Below, one piece after another: positions 1 to 8,511 of a stretch of DNA of 52,044 nt. The position numbers and the translations under genes were made by a program. The stretch spans positions 1 to 52,044 of the forward strand of contig CANQNC010000008.1 of assembly GCA_947625145.1 (NCBI GenBank), in the 5' to 3' direction. The notes beneath the pieces are model-generated. The model was not told the origin of the DNA. It saw nothing but the letters and a program-made list of their open reading frames with translations, and made no database searches. Origin of the DNA: an uncultured Clostridia bacterium (GTDB taxonomy: Bacteria; Bacillota; Clostridia; Christensenellales; CAG-917). How positions within the stretch are numbered: position 1 is the stretch's first letter; the number at the start of each line of letters is the position of its first letter.

Positions 1-3
1 TTT

Positions 4-80
4 TGGTAGTTGTGAGTGGACTCGAACCACCGACCCCCACCTTATCAGGGTGGTGCTCTAACCTACTGAGCTACACAACT
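4..80 (-). tRNA. tRNA-Ile (anticodon GAT)
   Basis: Read on the minus strand this folds as a complete 77-nt cloverleaf: acceptor AGTTGTG pairs with CACAACT, the D-arm contains TAGCTCAGTAGGTTAGA, the anticodon stem-loop is CCCTGATAAGG with GAT in the loop, and the T-arm is GGTTCGAGTCC. The discriminator A and the 3' CCA are encoded (positions 7-4). It lies 7 nt downstream of tRNA-Ala and is probably co-transcribed with it. The Ile/Ala pair is common in rRNA spacers, but no 16S gene lies upstream here, and the left window edge hides what follows. Confidence 0.97.
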
Positions 81-87
81 ATGTATT

Positions 88-163
88 TGGTGGAGATACA
101 CGGATTCGAACCGAGGACCTCCTGAATGCAAATCAGGCGCTCTACCAACTGAGCTATACCCCC
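88..163 (-). tRNA. tRNA-Ala (anticodon TGC)
   Basis: A complete 76-nt minus-strand cloverleaf. The acceptor stem is GGGGGTA with TATCTCC and includes the G3-U70 wobble that identifies alanine tRNAs. The anticodon arm is CCTGATTTGCATTCAGG with TGC in the loop, and the T-arm is GGTTCGAATCC. The CCA end is encoded. It is the first gene of a two-tRNA unit, Ala then Ile. Confidence 0.97.
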
Positions 164-179
164 ACATGGATGCTATAAG

Positions 180-209
180 ATGATATCACTATGGCGCGGC
201 TTTTGTCAA
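180..209 (-). promoter_or_regulatory. Sigma-A promoter of the tRNA-Ala/tRNA-Ile unit
   Basis: On the minus strand TTGACA (209-204) is followed by an 18-nt spacer and TATCAT (185-180). Transcription would start about 10 nt before the mature tRNA-Ala. The promoter sits in the short gap after the dapB stop codon, so the tRNAs need not depend on dapB transcription. Confidence 0.7.
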
Positions 210-248
210 ACACTTTTTTCAAAGTATGCAATATTGCCGCAAATGCTT

Positions 249-992
249 TCAAAACGGCGACTTGTCGGCGGCGAGGTCGAGCACGGAATACAGCCCGTTC
301 GGCTTGTCTGCGACAAAGGATATGGCGTTGATCGCGCCTCTTGTGTACAGCGTGCGCGAGCTTGCGCTGTGCGTCAGCGTGATGCGCTGATAGCCCGTGT
401 CGAAGATGACGGTATGCGTTCCGACGGTTCCGCCCAGCCTGAGCGAGCTTATGGCGACTTCCTCTCGGTTCCTCACCCCCTCCCGTCTGCCCACGGTGAC
501 GTATCCCCCGCGCGCGGACACGACGCGCTCCGCAATGGCGAGGGCGGTGCCGCTTGGGACGTCCGACTTTGCGGAGTGGTGGGCCTCGACGATCTCGACC
601 TCGGCATACGGAAACGCCTTTGCCACCTGCCCGACGAGGGAACAAAAGATCGCGACGCCAAAGGACATGTTGCTTGAAAAAAATATGGGAACGCTGTTTG
701 CCGCTTCCTCTATCCTCTTCTTCTGCGCGGCGGAGTGTCCCGTCGTGGCAATGACAAGGGGGAGCTTGCGCGCGAGAGCAAACTCCAACAAGTCGTCAAG
801 GCAAGCGGGACGGGAGAAATCCACAACGACGTCCGCCTCTTCCTTGACGTCCTTCAAACTTGCGTAGCACGGGACGTCCGATCCCGTCTGCCTTATGTCC
901 ACCGCGGCGACAAGCCTGTGCGGGCTTGAAGCGAGCTCTCTTGCCATCAGCCTGCCCATTCTGCCTGCCGCGCCGCAAAGAATAACCCTCAT
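249..992 (-). CDS. dapB: 4-hydroxy-tetrahydrodipicolinate reductase
   Basis: DapB reduces 4-hydroxy-tetrahydrodipicolinate with NAD(P)H in the diaminopimelate/lysine pathway in the cytosol; in spore formers the pathway also leads toward dipicolinate. The N-terminal Rossmann motif GAAGRMG is followed by the family signature EAHHSAKSDVPSGTA, which carries the catalytic His and Lys. The 247-residue length is normal. I take the ATG at 992, preceded by GGAGGAGC; a TTG six codons upstream is open, but that ribosome site lies downstream of it. The other dap genes are not adjacent, so it appears to be a single gene followed by the tRNA unit. The C-terminal ending is slightly atypical but the fold-defining segments are present. 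Confidence 0.95.
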   Translation of the reverse strand: MRVILCGAAGRMGRLMARELASSPHRLVAAVDIRQTGSDVPCYASLKDVKEEADVVVDFSRPACLDDLLEFALARKLPLVIATTGHSAAQKKRIEEAANSVPIFFSSNMSFGVAIFCSLVGQVAKAFPYAEVEIVEAHHSAKSDVPSGTALAIAERVVSARGGYVTVGRREGVRNREEVAISSLRLGGTVGTHTVIFDTGYQRITLTHSASSRTLYTRGAINAISFVADKPNGLYSVLDLAADKSPF

Positions 993-1202
993 GCTCCTCC
1001 GAACCAACAAGCCAAATCATTTTATGCGCCCCGCGCCGCGAATGTGCGAATATGCGCCCAAACAGCACGATTTTGTCAATATGTATGCTTAAATAAAAAA
1101 TTCGAAGCCCCTTTTCCTTTTCATTTTAGAGACGAATATGATATTATTGTATTGTACACGCGAAATTTGTCTTGCACAGGCGAAAAAAGGGGAACGGGAT
1201 CT

Positions 1203-3059
1203 ATGACCAAATTGACGTCCACAAGCGCGAAAATATTTGCTCGCATGCGGCTTTTGGCGTTGACGGCGCTGTTTTGCACCGTCCTCGCTCTTTTCGTCAT
1301 GCTGATAGAATCCGCTCTTCCCGGCAACGAAAGCGCGCAACAGTCCATGTCCCTTGCCGAGCACATCAAGCAACATGTAAACGTCAACGACAACGACAAC
1401 CTTCAAGCCACAAAAAAATTAAGGATAAGCTCCGACGACGGCTACAATGAGATGTCCTACCTCGTAAGCGTCGTGCCTCTGCCCCTCGGCGCGACCGACG
1501 ACGAGGTGACCTATGCCTCCTCGGACGAGAGCGTCTTTACGGTCAGCGAGGACGGAATGGTGACCTATCATAGCATGGGCGAGGCGACCCTGACAGTCAC
1601 TCTGAAAAGCAACCGCGCGGTGAAAGCCAAACTGAAATTGAGGAGCTTCGGCACATATCCCAAAGACATCACCGAGCTTTCCTCCGACAAGACCGCGCTT
1701 GCGCAGGGCGTCGCGGTCCCGCTTGAGCTGAAAGACCAAAACGGCGACTTGGTTTCGGGAGAGCCGTTTGACATACAGATCGAGGACGAGACCGTGCTGA
1801 CAATCACGGACGATATGCTCGTGCCCAAAAAGGCGGGCGCGACTTCCGCGACCTTCCGCTTCGAGCGCTTTTCACAAACGCTTGAGTTCAGCGTGAAGGA
1901 AAACCCCGATTTTGTGTTGCCCGAGCGCTTCGTCATCAAAGAGGAGCGCCTCACACTTCATCCCGAGGACGAGATAGACTTGGCGGATCACGTCTTGAGC
2001 GCGGAACCCGAGGGCGCGCCGAGCACGTTTTGGGGAGAGGCAACGTCGCTTGACGGCAAGCGCACGCTTGTCAAAAAATCCGCGACGATTTTCGAGGCAA
2101 ACGAGCTTGGCTCCGCACAGATAACGATAATCTCGGACTACAACCCCGAATGCGTCTCCGTCTTGGACATAATCGTGGAAGAGGACGTCCCGACAGTGTT
2201 GCACATCATCGGCCGCGACAGGATATTGCTTGACGAAACCTACATATATCGCGCGTTCAGCGACTCCTCCTACGTCTACGACGTCAGCTGGAGCGTTTTG
2301 GACGGAAACAAACGCGTCCGCCTGTCCGCGGACGGCACGCTAAAAGCCAAAAATCTGGGCGAGTTTACGCTGAGAGTCACTTCCAACGCAAACCCCGAGG
2401 TGTATGCGGACATGACCGTCACAATTTCGCTGTACCAAAGTTTTCAGCTGTTCGTGCGGAAATTGATCGGACACTTCGGGCTGTTTGCCGTGATCGGGTT
2501 TGGACTTGCGTTCAGCTTCTTCATGCTGACAAAACCCCGCAAATTGTACGCGCCGCTGACTCTGGCGACGGGCGCGCTTGCGGCGCTGTTGTCCGAAACG
2601 CTTCAACTGCCCGTCTTTACAACGGGGCGCGTGTTTGCGTGGAAGGACGTCATTGTGGACACGCTGGGCGTGATACTCGGGCTGATCGTCGCGTCTCTAT
2701 GCTTCTTGATCTATCATCTCATCCGCCGCCGCACAAAAACCGCGGAAGAGGCAAAAATGGCGTTTGCAAAATTGACGATCAAAACCGCGTTCACTCCGCA
2801 CGCCAAACTGGACGCCATGTTTGAAGCGGACGCCGCCGACGCGAGCGCCGCAACCGCGCGAGACGATACACACAAACTTGTGCAAGAGGACGTCACCGAA
2901 AAAGCGGAAGAAGACGCCCATGTAAGCGTGCAAGCGGACGGCGCCGAAAATGCGCAAGATGATACGCACGAAAGCGCGGAAGAAGACGCCAACGAGCACG
3001 AAGATATCCCCGAAACGCCGTCCGAACAGGATATCCCCGAAAACGGCGAGGACGCTTGA
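1203..3059 (+). CDS. VanZ-type membrane protein split by a large Ig-like exported region
   Basis: A 618-residue protein. Residues 15-36 form a first membrane helix followed by LPGNESAQQS, resembling the segment after TM1 in VanZ-family proteins. Residues about 45-410 are an exported beta-rich region with Ig-like (BIG) phrases such as VTYASSDESVFTVSEDGMVT and VRLSADGTLKAKNLGEFTLR. From about 415 three further helices follow, with the VanZ-like block SETLQLPVFTTGR...KDVIVDTLG. The last ~110 residues are an acidic cytoplasmic tail of degenerate repeats (QDDTHESAEEDA-like). I chose the ATG at 1203 because it directly precedes the basic N-terminus and helix; upstream codons at 1044-1202 look non-coding. 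VanZ relatives are linked to teicoplanin resistance, but most have unknown roles, so only an envelope location is inferred. Confidence 0.75.
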   Translation: MTKLTSTSAKIFARMRLLALTALFCTVLALFVMLIESALPGNESAQQSMSLAEHIKQHVNVNDNDNLQATKKLRISSDDGYNEMSYLVSVVPLPLGATDDEVTYASSDESVFTVSEDGMVTYHSMGEATLTVTLKSNRAVKAKLKLRSFGTYPKDITELSSDKTALAQGVAVPLELKDQNGDLVSGEPFDIQIEDETVLTITDDMLVPKKAGATSATFRFERFSQTLEFSVKENPDFVLPERFVIKEERLTLHPEDEIDLADHVLSAEPEGAPSTFWGEATSLDGKRTLVKKSATIFEANELGSAQITIISDYNPECVSVLDIIVEEDVPTVLHIIGRDRILLDETYIYRAFSDSSYVYDVSWSVLDGNKRVRLSADGTLKAKNLGEFTLRVTSNANPEVYADMTVTISLYQSFQLFVRKLIGHFGLFAVIGFGLAFSFFMLTKPRKLYAPLTLATGALAALLSETLQLPVFTTGRVFAWKDVIVDTLGVILGLIVASLCFLIYHLIRRRTKTAEEAKMAFAKLTIKTAFTPHAKLDAMFEADAADASAATARDDTHKLVQEDVTEKAEEDAHVSVQADGAENAQDDTHESAEEDANEHEDIPETPSEQDIPENGEDA

Positions 3060-3164
3060 CGGCTCCCCGACTTATATGTAAATCAGGTCACAGGAAAGCA
3101 GATCACAACTCACCCTACCAACGCGAGAATTGTTAAGAAGATAAAGGAAAATAATAGTGTTTAG
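3060..3164 (+). pseudogene. Possible remnant reading frame after the VanZ-like gene
   Basis: Directly after the TGA at 3057-3059 the same frame stays open for 34 codons and reads like protein (LYVNQVTGKQITTHPTNAR, then IVKKIKENNSV) before TAG at 3162. It has no start codon with a ribosome site and overlaps the start of the next small gene. It may be the tail of a lost gene; chance is not excluded. Confidence 0.2.
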
Positions 3165-3381
3165 ACCAAATAAACAACAAAAAATTTTTTTAGAAAAAAA
3201 TGTCTATGCTCCGCTTGGGATAAAAGAGATAACGCCTGAAAATATCGACGAAGCATACGATTTTATTGTGGAACATTTTGAGGTGCCGTATGTGCAAAGC
3301 GGAATTGCCGACTCTTCCGAAGATATGATTTTTATCATGGAACTGCTTGACGATATGAGCAAGCATATGGATTGGGCTTGA
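3157..3381 (+). CDS. Small hypothetical protein (74 aa)
   Basis: A short soluble, acidic protein starting at GTG, with AAAGGA 8 nt upstream. It begins MFRPNKQQKIFLEKNVYAPL and has the segment ITPENIDEAYDFIVEHFEVP, suggesting a helical fold. I do not recognise the family. The gene is clearly more AT-rich than its neighbours and follows a possible gene remnant, so it may be a late arrival or the survivor of a decayed locus. No membrane segment or cysteine motif is visible. Confidence 0.6.
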   Translation: MFRPNKQQKIFLEKNVYAPLGIKEITPENIDEAYDFIVEHFEVPYVQSGIADSSEDMIFIMELLDDMSKHMDWA

Positions 3382-3565
3382 ACGCGACTTAACAAAACAG
3401 GCATAAAAACCGAGCGGTAGAAATACTGCTCAGTTTATATCCGAATTGCTCGGCAGGGAAAAACTACAAACTCTCTCAAACCATATAAGCTCAAATTGCG
3501 CAAACTCAAAAAAGGATCCGATTTGCAAGTTCCATTTGCAAGTTTCATGCGGAAATATGAAAAGA

Positions 3566-3604
3566 CAAGGGGTCGCAAATCGCGGCCCCTTGCGTTTTGT
3601 TTTG
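3566..3604. terminator. Bidirectional intrinsic terminator
   Basis: An 11-bp stem (3566-3576 with 3582-3592; CAAGGGG and CCCCTTG ends) and a 5-nt loop, followed by TTTTGTTTTG on the plus strand and TCTTTT on the minus strand. It sits between the convergent small gene and the metallophosphoesterase and can serve both. The rest of the gap (3382-3565) shows no gene. Confidence 0.8.
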
Positions 3605-3613
3605 TCGTTGGAC

Positions 3614-5113
3614 TCAGTCCTTTTCGTGCTTGACGGAATAATCCTCGTAATAATTTCTGGGCGAGCAATCAAACGCGCCGTCCTTTGAAACGGTGATGAC
3701 CGTGCAACCGCGCTGACTGTGCTCCTTGTAGATGCCGGGATAGGCGAGATAGTCCACGCTCATGCCGTAGGTGAGCCTTATGCCCTTGTAGTCCACCGAG
3801 AAGTTGTTGTAGTGGTCATGCCCGCAGAACACGCCTTTCAGCCCGTGCTCAAGCCCCGCTTCGAAAAATTGGTCCGTCTTGTAGCCGCAGAATATGCCGT
3901 AGCTTTCCACGCCGTGTCTGACGCTGGGGGTTTCGCCCATCTTGCCGTAGTGATACGTGACCAAGCCGTCCTCCTTTGATTCGGTGTTTGCCGCTTTTGC
4001 GGTCGCGGTGGCGAGCTTTTCGGGCTCTTTGTCGCCGTAGACCTCGCGGATCGCTCTCCATGCCTCTCTGTATTCGGGAAGCGGGATATGGAAGAAGGCA
4101 AGATTGTTGGCGTAGTGTCCGTCTCCGTTCATATCTTTGATCTTGTCCATCTGTTCGCCATACCACTTCACCTGCGAGTCGTGCAGATTGTCATACTTCC
4201 ACGCGATGCCGAAATAGTCGCCGTCGATATAGCTGTGACTGTCGAGCATGACGAGGGATTGTATCACTTTGCCCTCGGCGTTGTGGACGTTGATGATATG
4301 GTTGCCGAAGCCCTTGTCTATCTTGTCGAATTTGTCCACCTCGTCGTAGCAATCGCCGCGCTCGAACAGGCAATATTCGAAGTTTGAATCCTCATAAAAC
4401 TTTGTGATCTGATCCCTGCCGTACATGCTGTACGCCTCTGTGTCGTGGTTGCCGAAGGCAAACGTCCAATACACTTGCAGGCTTTCCATCATATTGGCAA
4501 AGATCTTTGTCGCGTTGAGGTTGTTGAACGTGCCCGCTTGGAAGGGTACGGGATACGCGATGTCCCCCGTCACCACAACAAGGTCGGGTTGCTCATTGCG
4601 TATCATGGTCGCGACGGCGTTCATTGCCCAAGTGTCCTTGTTTTTGGAAAAACTGCCGCCGCCGATATGTACGTCGGTGAGTTGGAGCACCTTAAACTCC
4701 TCTCTGCCTTCGGGCAGGACGAAATATCGCCACCCCGACTCGTCTCTGTCTGCCGACGGTTTCAACTGCTCGTGATCCACATATTTTACGGGTTCGAACT
4801 CGCCCGCCTGCTCGATGAGGCCCTTCGAGACCACGACGTTGCCTATCGCTATTCCCGAAAAGAATATCGCAAGCGCCAAGATGATGGAGCCCGCAATGAT
4901 CAAACCCCTTTTCAGGCGTTTCTTTTTTTGCTCGGGCGTCAGCTTTTTCTTTTCCTTTTTGCGCTTGCCCTTTTTGGGCGCGTCCTCCGCGGCTTCGTCC
5001 GAAACTTGTGCCTCGGCGGGTTCGACGGGTCCCTCTGCGGGGACGTCGGCAGGAGTTTCGGCGGGCGTATCGTCAATAGCGCCGACAATGTTGTCCTTTT
5101 CTTCTTCGCTCAT
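3614..5113 (-). CDS. Membrane-anchored calcineurin-like metallophosphoesterase
   Basis: A 499-residue protein with an acidic, Lys/Pro-rich N-terminus (1-68), one membrane helix (70-92) and a metallophosphoesterase domain. The dinuclear metal motifs are in order: LTDVH (D147, H149), GD (183-184), GNHD (221-224), an H in FHIPLPEY (342) and GHDH (431-434). The topology predicts an extracellular catalytic domain, so it should hydrolyse a phosphomono- or diester at the cell surface; the substrate cannot be told from sequence. Start ATG at 5113 has GGGAG 7 nt upstream and its own promoter. It is monocistronic, ending at the bidirectional terminator. Confidence 0.88.
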   Translation of the reverse strand: MSEEEKDNIVGAIDDTPAETPADVPAEGPVEPAEAQVSDEAAEDAPKKGKRKKEKKKLTPEQKKKRLKRGLIIAGSIILALAIFFSGIAIGNVVVSKGLIEQAGEFEPVKYVDHEQLKPSADRDESGWRYFVLPEGREEFKVLQLTDVHIGGGSFSKNKDTWAMNAVATMIRNEQPDLVVVTGDIAYPVPFQAGTFNNLNATKIFANMMESLQVYWTFAFGNHDTEAYSMYGRDQITKFYEDSNFEYCLFERGDCYDEVDKFDKIDKGFGNHIINVHNAEGKVIQSLVMLDSHSYIDGDYFGIAWKYDNLHDSQVKWYGEQMDKIKDMNGDGHYANNLAFFHIPLPEYREAWRAIREVYGDKEPEKLATATAKAANTESKEDGLVTYHYGKMGETPSVRHGVESYGIFCGYKTDQFFEAGLEHGLKGVFCGHDHYNNFSVDYKGIRLTYGMSVDYLAYPGIYKEHSQRGCTVITVSKDGAFDCSPRNYYEDYSVKHEKD

Positions 5114-5148
5114 AATCTTCTCCCTGTTGAGATCGTATTTGTAAATAT

Positions 5149-5177
5149 ATTATATATGCTATTTTCAAATATGACAA
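5149..5177 (-). promoter_or_regulatory. Promoter of the metallophosphoesterase gene
   Basis: On the minus strand TTGTCA (5177-5172), a 17-nt spacer and a perfect TATAAT (5154-5149) give a sigma-A type promoter with a leader of about 30 nt before the ATG at 5113. Confidence 0.7.
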
Positions 5178-5243
5178 GATATCAAATTCAAAATGTGTTG
5201 AAACGGCCAAACAAACCCGCGTTTTGCCGCGTCGAGGCGAGCT

Positions 5244-6110
5244 TTAAGCCTCGGGCGCCTTGTCCTCGGAACAGGCGAGGACAAAATCCACCTCTTCCAT
5301 CTCGGGGAATTTGCCCCGCGTTTCGTCCGCAAGCGCGCGTATGTCCTCCTGCCCGACGCCCTCCGCAAACTCGGCTTCCACAGTCGCCACCTTTGCCGCA
5401 TAGCCGTAGTCATGCACGACCACTTTGCGCAAGGCGACGATTTTGTCCGAGGCGGAAAGATGCGCTTTCAGCTCTTCCGCGTCGCTGTCCCCCTTGACGA
5501 TCGCTTTGATGTTATCCACAACAAGCCGCAGGGCAAGCACGATCACGATGACGCTCATCACAATGCCGAAGATCGCGTCCGCGGCATAGTCGATCTGCGT
5601 GGTGATGGCAAATGACACAAGGGACGTCGCCGTGATGAAGGCGTCCAAAAAGCTGTCCAACATGATGGACTTGAGCGCTTTTGACTTCAATTTTTTGTTT
5701 TGGAAGCGATACAAAAATCCCACGCCGAGCTTGATTGGCACGCCGATCGAGATCAGCACGCAGCTTTGCCAGCCGAAATACACAGGCTCGGGCATGGCAA
5801 GCCTGTTGAGCGAGCGGACAAAAAACATGCCGCCGACGACAACGGTCACAACCGCCACCACAAATCCCGCGAGATATTCCACCCGTCCGTAGCCGTAAGG
5901 CGCCGCCTCGTTGCGCGCGCGGAGCAGCATCAAAAACGCCGCCGCCGTCGCGATGCAAGTGAGTATATCAAAAAAGCTGTTGGTCGCGTCCAGCATGATC
6001 GTCAGGCTGTTCGTCTTAAGCCCGACGTACAGTTTGACAAGCGCAAGAGCCACATTGACCCCCAAGCCTATCAAAAGCAACAACAGGGATTTTTTTATCC
6101 TAGTTTTCAA
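5244..6110 (-). CDS. Cation diffusion facilitator (CDF) family metal exporter
   Basis: A 288-residue CDF transporter with six predicted helices and a C-terminal cytoplasmic domain. CDF proteins exchange protons for divalent metal at the cytoplasmic membrane. The intramembrane site reads N44-S-F-F-D48 in TM2 and D152-S-F-L-D156 in TM5, an N-D/D-D set instead of the D-D/H-D set of zinc exporters such as YiiP. The lack of His at this site argues against zinc and for manganese or iron; this is inference. It starts with TTG at 6110 in a TTGA overlap with the upstream gene, with GAGGAAGGGG just before, so translation is probably coupled. It is the last gene of a three-gene operon (8394 to 5244). 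Confidence 0.88.
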   Translation of the reverse strand: MKTRIKKSLLLLLIGLGVNVALALVKLYVGLKTNSLTIMLDATNSFFDILTCIATAAAFLMLLRARNEAAPYGYGRVEYLAGFVVAVVTVVVGGMFFVRSLNRLAMPEPVYFGWQSCVLISIGVPIKLGVGFLYRFQNKKLKSKALKSIMLDSFLDAFITATSLVSFAITTQIDYAADAIFGIVMSVIVIVLALRLVVDNIKAIVKGDSDAEELKAHLSASDKIVALRKVVVHDYGYAAKVATVEAEFAEGVGQEDIRALADETRGKFPEMEEVDFVLACSEDKAPEA

Positions 6111-6736
6111 TCCCCTTCCTCCTCGCTTAAAGAGGCGCCCTCTTCCGCCGAAACGTCCTTTCCGTCCTCGATATGTTCTACGCCCTCGCGCACAGCTTCG
6201 GAAGCGTCTTTCTCTCCCTCCGCATGATTTTCGTCGTCCTCGCCACGTTCCCCGTCCGAAACATGTTCACTGTACAAAGAGTTTCCGTTGCCCTTGCCGT
6301 GTTCGTTGTCAATGCCGTGTTCGTTGTCCGAAGAGTTTTCGTTGTCCGAAACAGGTTCTCCGTCCGAAGCGGCTCCATCGCTTGTCGGCATGATGATCTT
6401 GATTTTTTTGTTTTTGTTTTTCTTCCCGCGCTTGGTAACTTTTGGCTTTGGCTCCGCGTCTGCGCTTTCGCCGTTTTCTGCCGAAACATGGGCTTCATCT
6501 CCGCTTTCTACGAGGATAAAGTCCTCTTTTTGCGCGGAACGGGCTTCTTCCGCATTGTCCGCGGCGGGGCTTTCGTCCTTGTTTTCCTCTGCGGATTTCG
6601 GATTTTTCCTCTCGTCCGTCTTTCCATTTTTAAGCGCGACCGCAAACACGGCGACCGCCGCCGCAAGCGCGAAAAACGCGACGAGCAATCCCGCGAAAAG
6701 CGCGATCGGTTTTGAAACGCACATGATCACGCTCAT
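6107..6736 (-). CDS. Single-pass membrane protein with long acidic low-complexity tail
   Basis: A 209-residue protein: one N-terminal helix (about 8-34, ALFAGLLVAFFALAAAVAVF) followed by a highly charged Asp/Glu/Asn/Ser-rich tail with degenerate repeats (SDNENSSDNEHGIDNEHG) and one basic patch (KRGKKNKNKKIKII). The start ATG at 6736 has AGGAGG 8 nt upstream and overlaps the TGA of the previous gene (ATGA); its own stop overlaps the TTG of the CDF gene. The acidic tail could bind cations, which would suit its neighbour, but that is speculation. I do not recognise a family. Confidence 0.7.
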   Translation of the reverse strand: MSVIMCVSKPIALFAGLLVAFFALAAAVAVFAVALKNGKTDERKNPKSAEENKDESPAADNAEEARSAQKEDFILVESGDEAHVSAENGESADAEPKPKVTKRGKKNKNKKIKIIMPTSDGAASDGEPVSDNENSSDNEHGIDNEHGKGNGNSLYSEHVSDGERGEDDENHAEGEKDASEAVREGVEHIEDGKDVSAEEGASLSEEEGD

Positions 6737-8394
6737 TTTTTTGCCCTCCTCAAAACGTATACGACGGCAATGCCGACAAGCGCGGCAACCAAGCAACAAT
6801 CCAGCGTGAGAAACAGGATGTTGTACCAACTCCAAACGCTCTCCTCTTCCGCCGCGATCTCCTCGAAAAACAGCACTCTATCCTGCGCGGGCAAGTCGTT
6901 GCGCTCGCCCCGAAGGGTAACGGAGTTTGCGCCGAGGGGCTTGATGTCAAACACATTGTCGTCCATGCTCGCAACAGCCAAAGCGGTGGAGCGTGCGGGC
7001 GCCTCTTCCCACTCTATGGAATAGTCCTGCTGCGGATACACTCTTTCGCCGCCTGCCTCGAAGTAGACGGCATACCCCGCGGTCAAGCGGAACGCGGAGC
7101 CCTTGCCTTCCGCAGCGTCGTCCGCGACCACAATGGTGTACGCAAGCGCTTCTACGCGCACAGTGACGTCCCTGAGGCTGTCGCAATAGACTGTGAATTT
7201 CCGTCCGTCCGAGGCGATCGCCTCATAGCGATATTCGTAAACAATATATCTTCCCCCTCTGTACGGGGCGGTGGGCGCGTTGATGTTGCGGCTTCTTGCG
7301 ACGTAGTTTGGGTTGGAGAACGTCGCCAAAATGTCGTAACTGCCCGCGACGTTGACGTCAAGCCCGTCCACATACAGGCTTAGCCCGAGGTCCTCTTCGG
7401 TATCCTCGCCCTGAAGTCCGCTGTCTATGACGTAGCCAACCTGCGAAATTGGCACCGCGGGGTCCCCGCAGAAGGAAAACACGTCGTCTATCCACACGTT
7501 CAGCTCGCGCGGCGAGACCCTGACCTCGACTTCAAGCTCGGACAAGGGGAGATAGCTTTCGTTGTACGGCTCATAATCCATGATCGCCGTGTACGGAGAG
7601 CCCGTCACGCCGAGGGGCGCGTCCGTTTTCAGCCTTTGATCAGTCTGCTCGGCGGACATAACCCACCTGCCCGTGTTGTCCGAGCAGTGATCCGCGAGTT
7701 CGGACGGCTTCACGCCGTAAACTATGTCCACAACGTTGCTCGGGACGGGCGGCTTCGAGCGCGCGATATGCACGGCGATCTCGTTGCTTTCATAGCGAAT
7801 GGACGTGAGCTTGCCAAGCGCCTCGTAGTCGAAAAGTATCTCCTCCTCGCCGACGTAGCGCACAAAATAGTCCCCCGCGGGCACGTTTCGTCCGAAACTC
7901 AATTTGCCGTCCTCGTCGCGCGGCGCGTCAAAGACGGTGTAGTCCGAAGAGTCCGCGCGCCTGTACTCTATCGCCGAGGCGCGAAGGTCGCCGTCTCCGC
8001 CGAAATATGCCTCTATCTCCGCCGATATCTGCATGGGATATTCCGTCTGCGTATAGCCGAAACTGCTTTCGCCAACCGCAGTAGCCGTCACGGAAGGCAC
8101 GGAAATTTGCACGGTGTAATCCCCCGCCTGCATGCCCTCGCGCTCAAGCCTTGCGTGTATCGCCTTGTAAAAGACCGCGCTCGCCGCGTTCTCGCTCGAC
8201 ATGTCGAAAAACGGACCCTCGTAGGTCGACACGACCTCTTCCCCGAGCTTGAGCGTCCAATGATTCGGATCCGTCGCCGAGATACGAAAATCGAGCGGCT
8301 CGAGCGCATACGCCACATGCGCCGCGCCAAACAAAAGCGCGACCATCAAAACAAGCATAAGCGTGGATGAAATAAGCCTTACAGTTTGTTTCAT
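6733..8394 (-). CDS. Exported surface protein with MBG-like domains and C-terminal anchor helix
   Basis: A 553-residue protein with a signal peptide (1-30, likely cleavage after AYA), a long extracytoplasmic part and one C-terminal helix (about 527-549) followed by RRAKK. The middle contains segments like the MBG/YDG repeats of Gram-positive surface proteins, for example DIVYGVKPSEL and VAGSYDILATFSNPNYVARS. These are beta-sandwich modules in adhesins and wall proteins. No LPXTG motif is present; anchoring is by the C-terminal helix. It is the first gene of the operon with the acidic membrane protein and the CDF exporter. The ribosome site AGGTG lies 7 nt before the ATG. Function beyond surface display is unknown. 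Confidence 0.72.
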   Translation of the reverse strand: MKQTVRLISSTLMLVLMVALLFGAAHVAYALEPLDFRISATDPNHWTLKLGEEVVSTYEGPFFDMSSENAASAVFYKAIHARLEREGMQAGDYTVQISVPSVTATAVGESSFGYTQTEYPMQISAEIEAYFGGDGDLRASAIEYRRADSSDYTVFDAPRDEDGKLSFGRNVPAGDYFVRYVGEEEILFDYEALGKLTSIRYESNEIAVHIARSKPPVPSNVVDIVYGVKPSELADHCSDNTGRWVMSAEQTDQRLKTDAPLGVTGSPYTAIMDYEPYNESYLPLSELEVEVRVSPRELNVWIDDVFSFCGDPAVPISQVGYVIDSGLQGEDTEEDLGLSLYVDGLDVNVAGSYDILATFSNPNYVARSRNINAPTAPYRGGRYIVYEYRYEAIASDGRKFTVYCDSLRDVTVRVEALAYTIVVADDAAEGKGSAFRLTAGYAVYFEAGGERVYPQQDYSIEWEEAPARSTALAVASMDDNVFDIKPLGANSVTLRGERNDLPAQDRVLFFEEIAAEEESVWSWYNILFLTLDCCLVAALVGIAVVYVLRRAKK

Positions 8395-8511
8395 ATTGCA
8401 CCTGAAATTATTCTACCACCTACGACGAAATTTTTCAACATCGGCTTGATTTTTCTTGAACCTCTCGCATTTTTAAGCATAGCGCAATGGAAACAGAACG
8501 CAGTATCGCCC

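Noticed and set aside
4..163. Spacer tRNAs of an rRNA operon
   Set aside because: The Ala-Ile pair has its own promoter directly after dapB and no 16S rRNA lies upstream; what follows Ile is outside the window.
1044..1202. N-terminal extension of the VanZ-like protein
   Set aside because: The upstream codons cross the promoter-like region and encode no signal or conserved segment; ATG 1203 starts right before the basic residues and helix.
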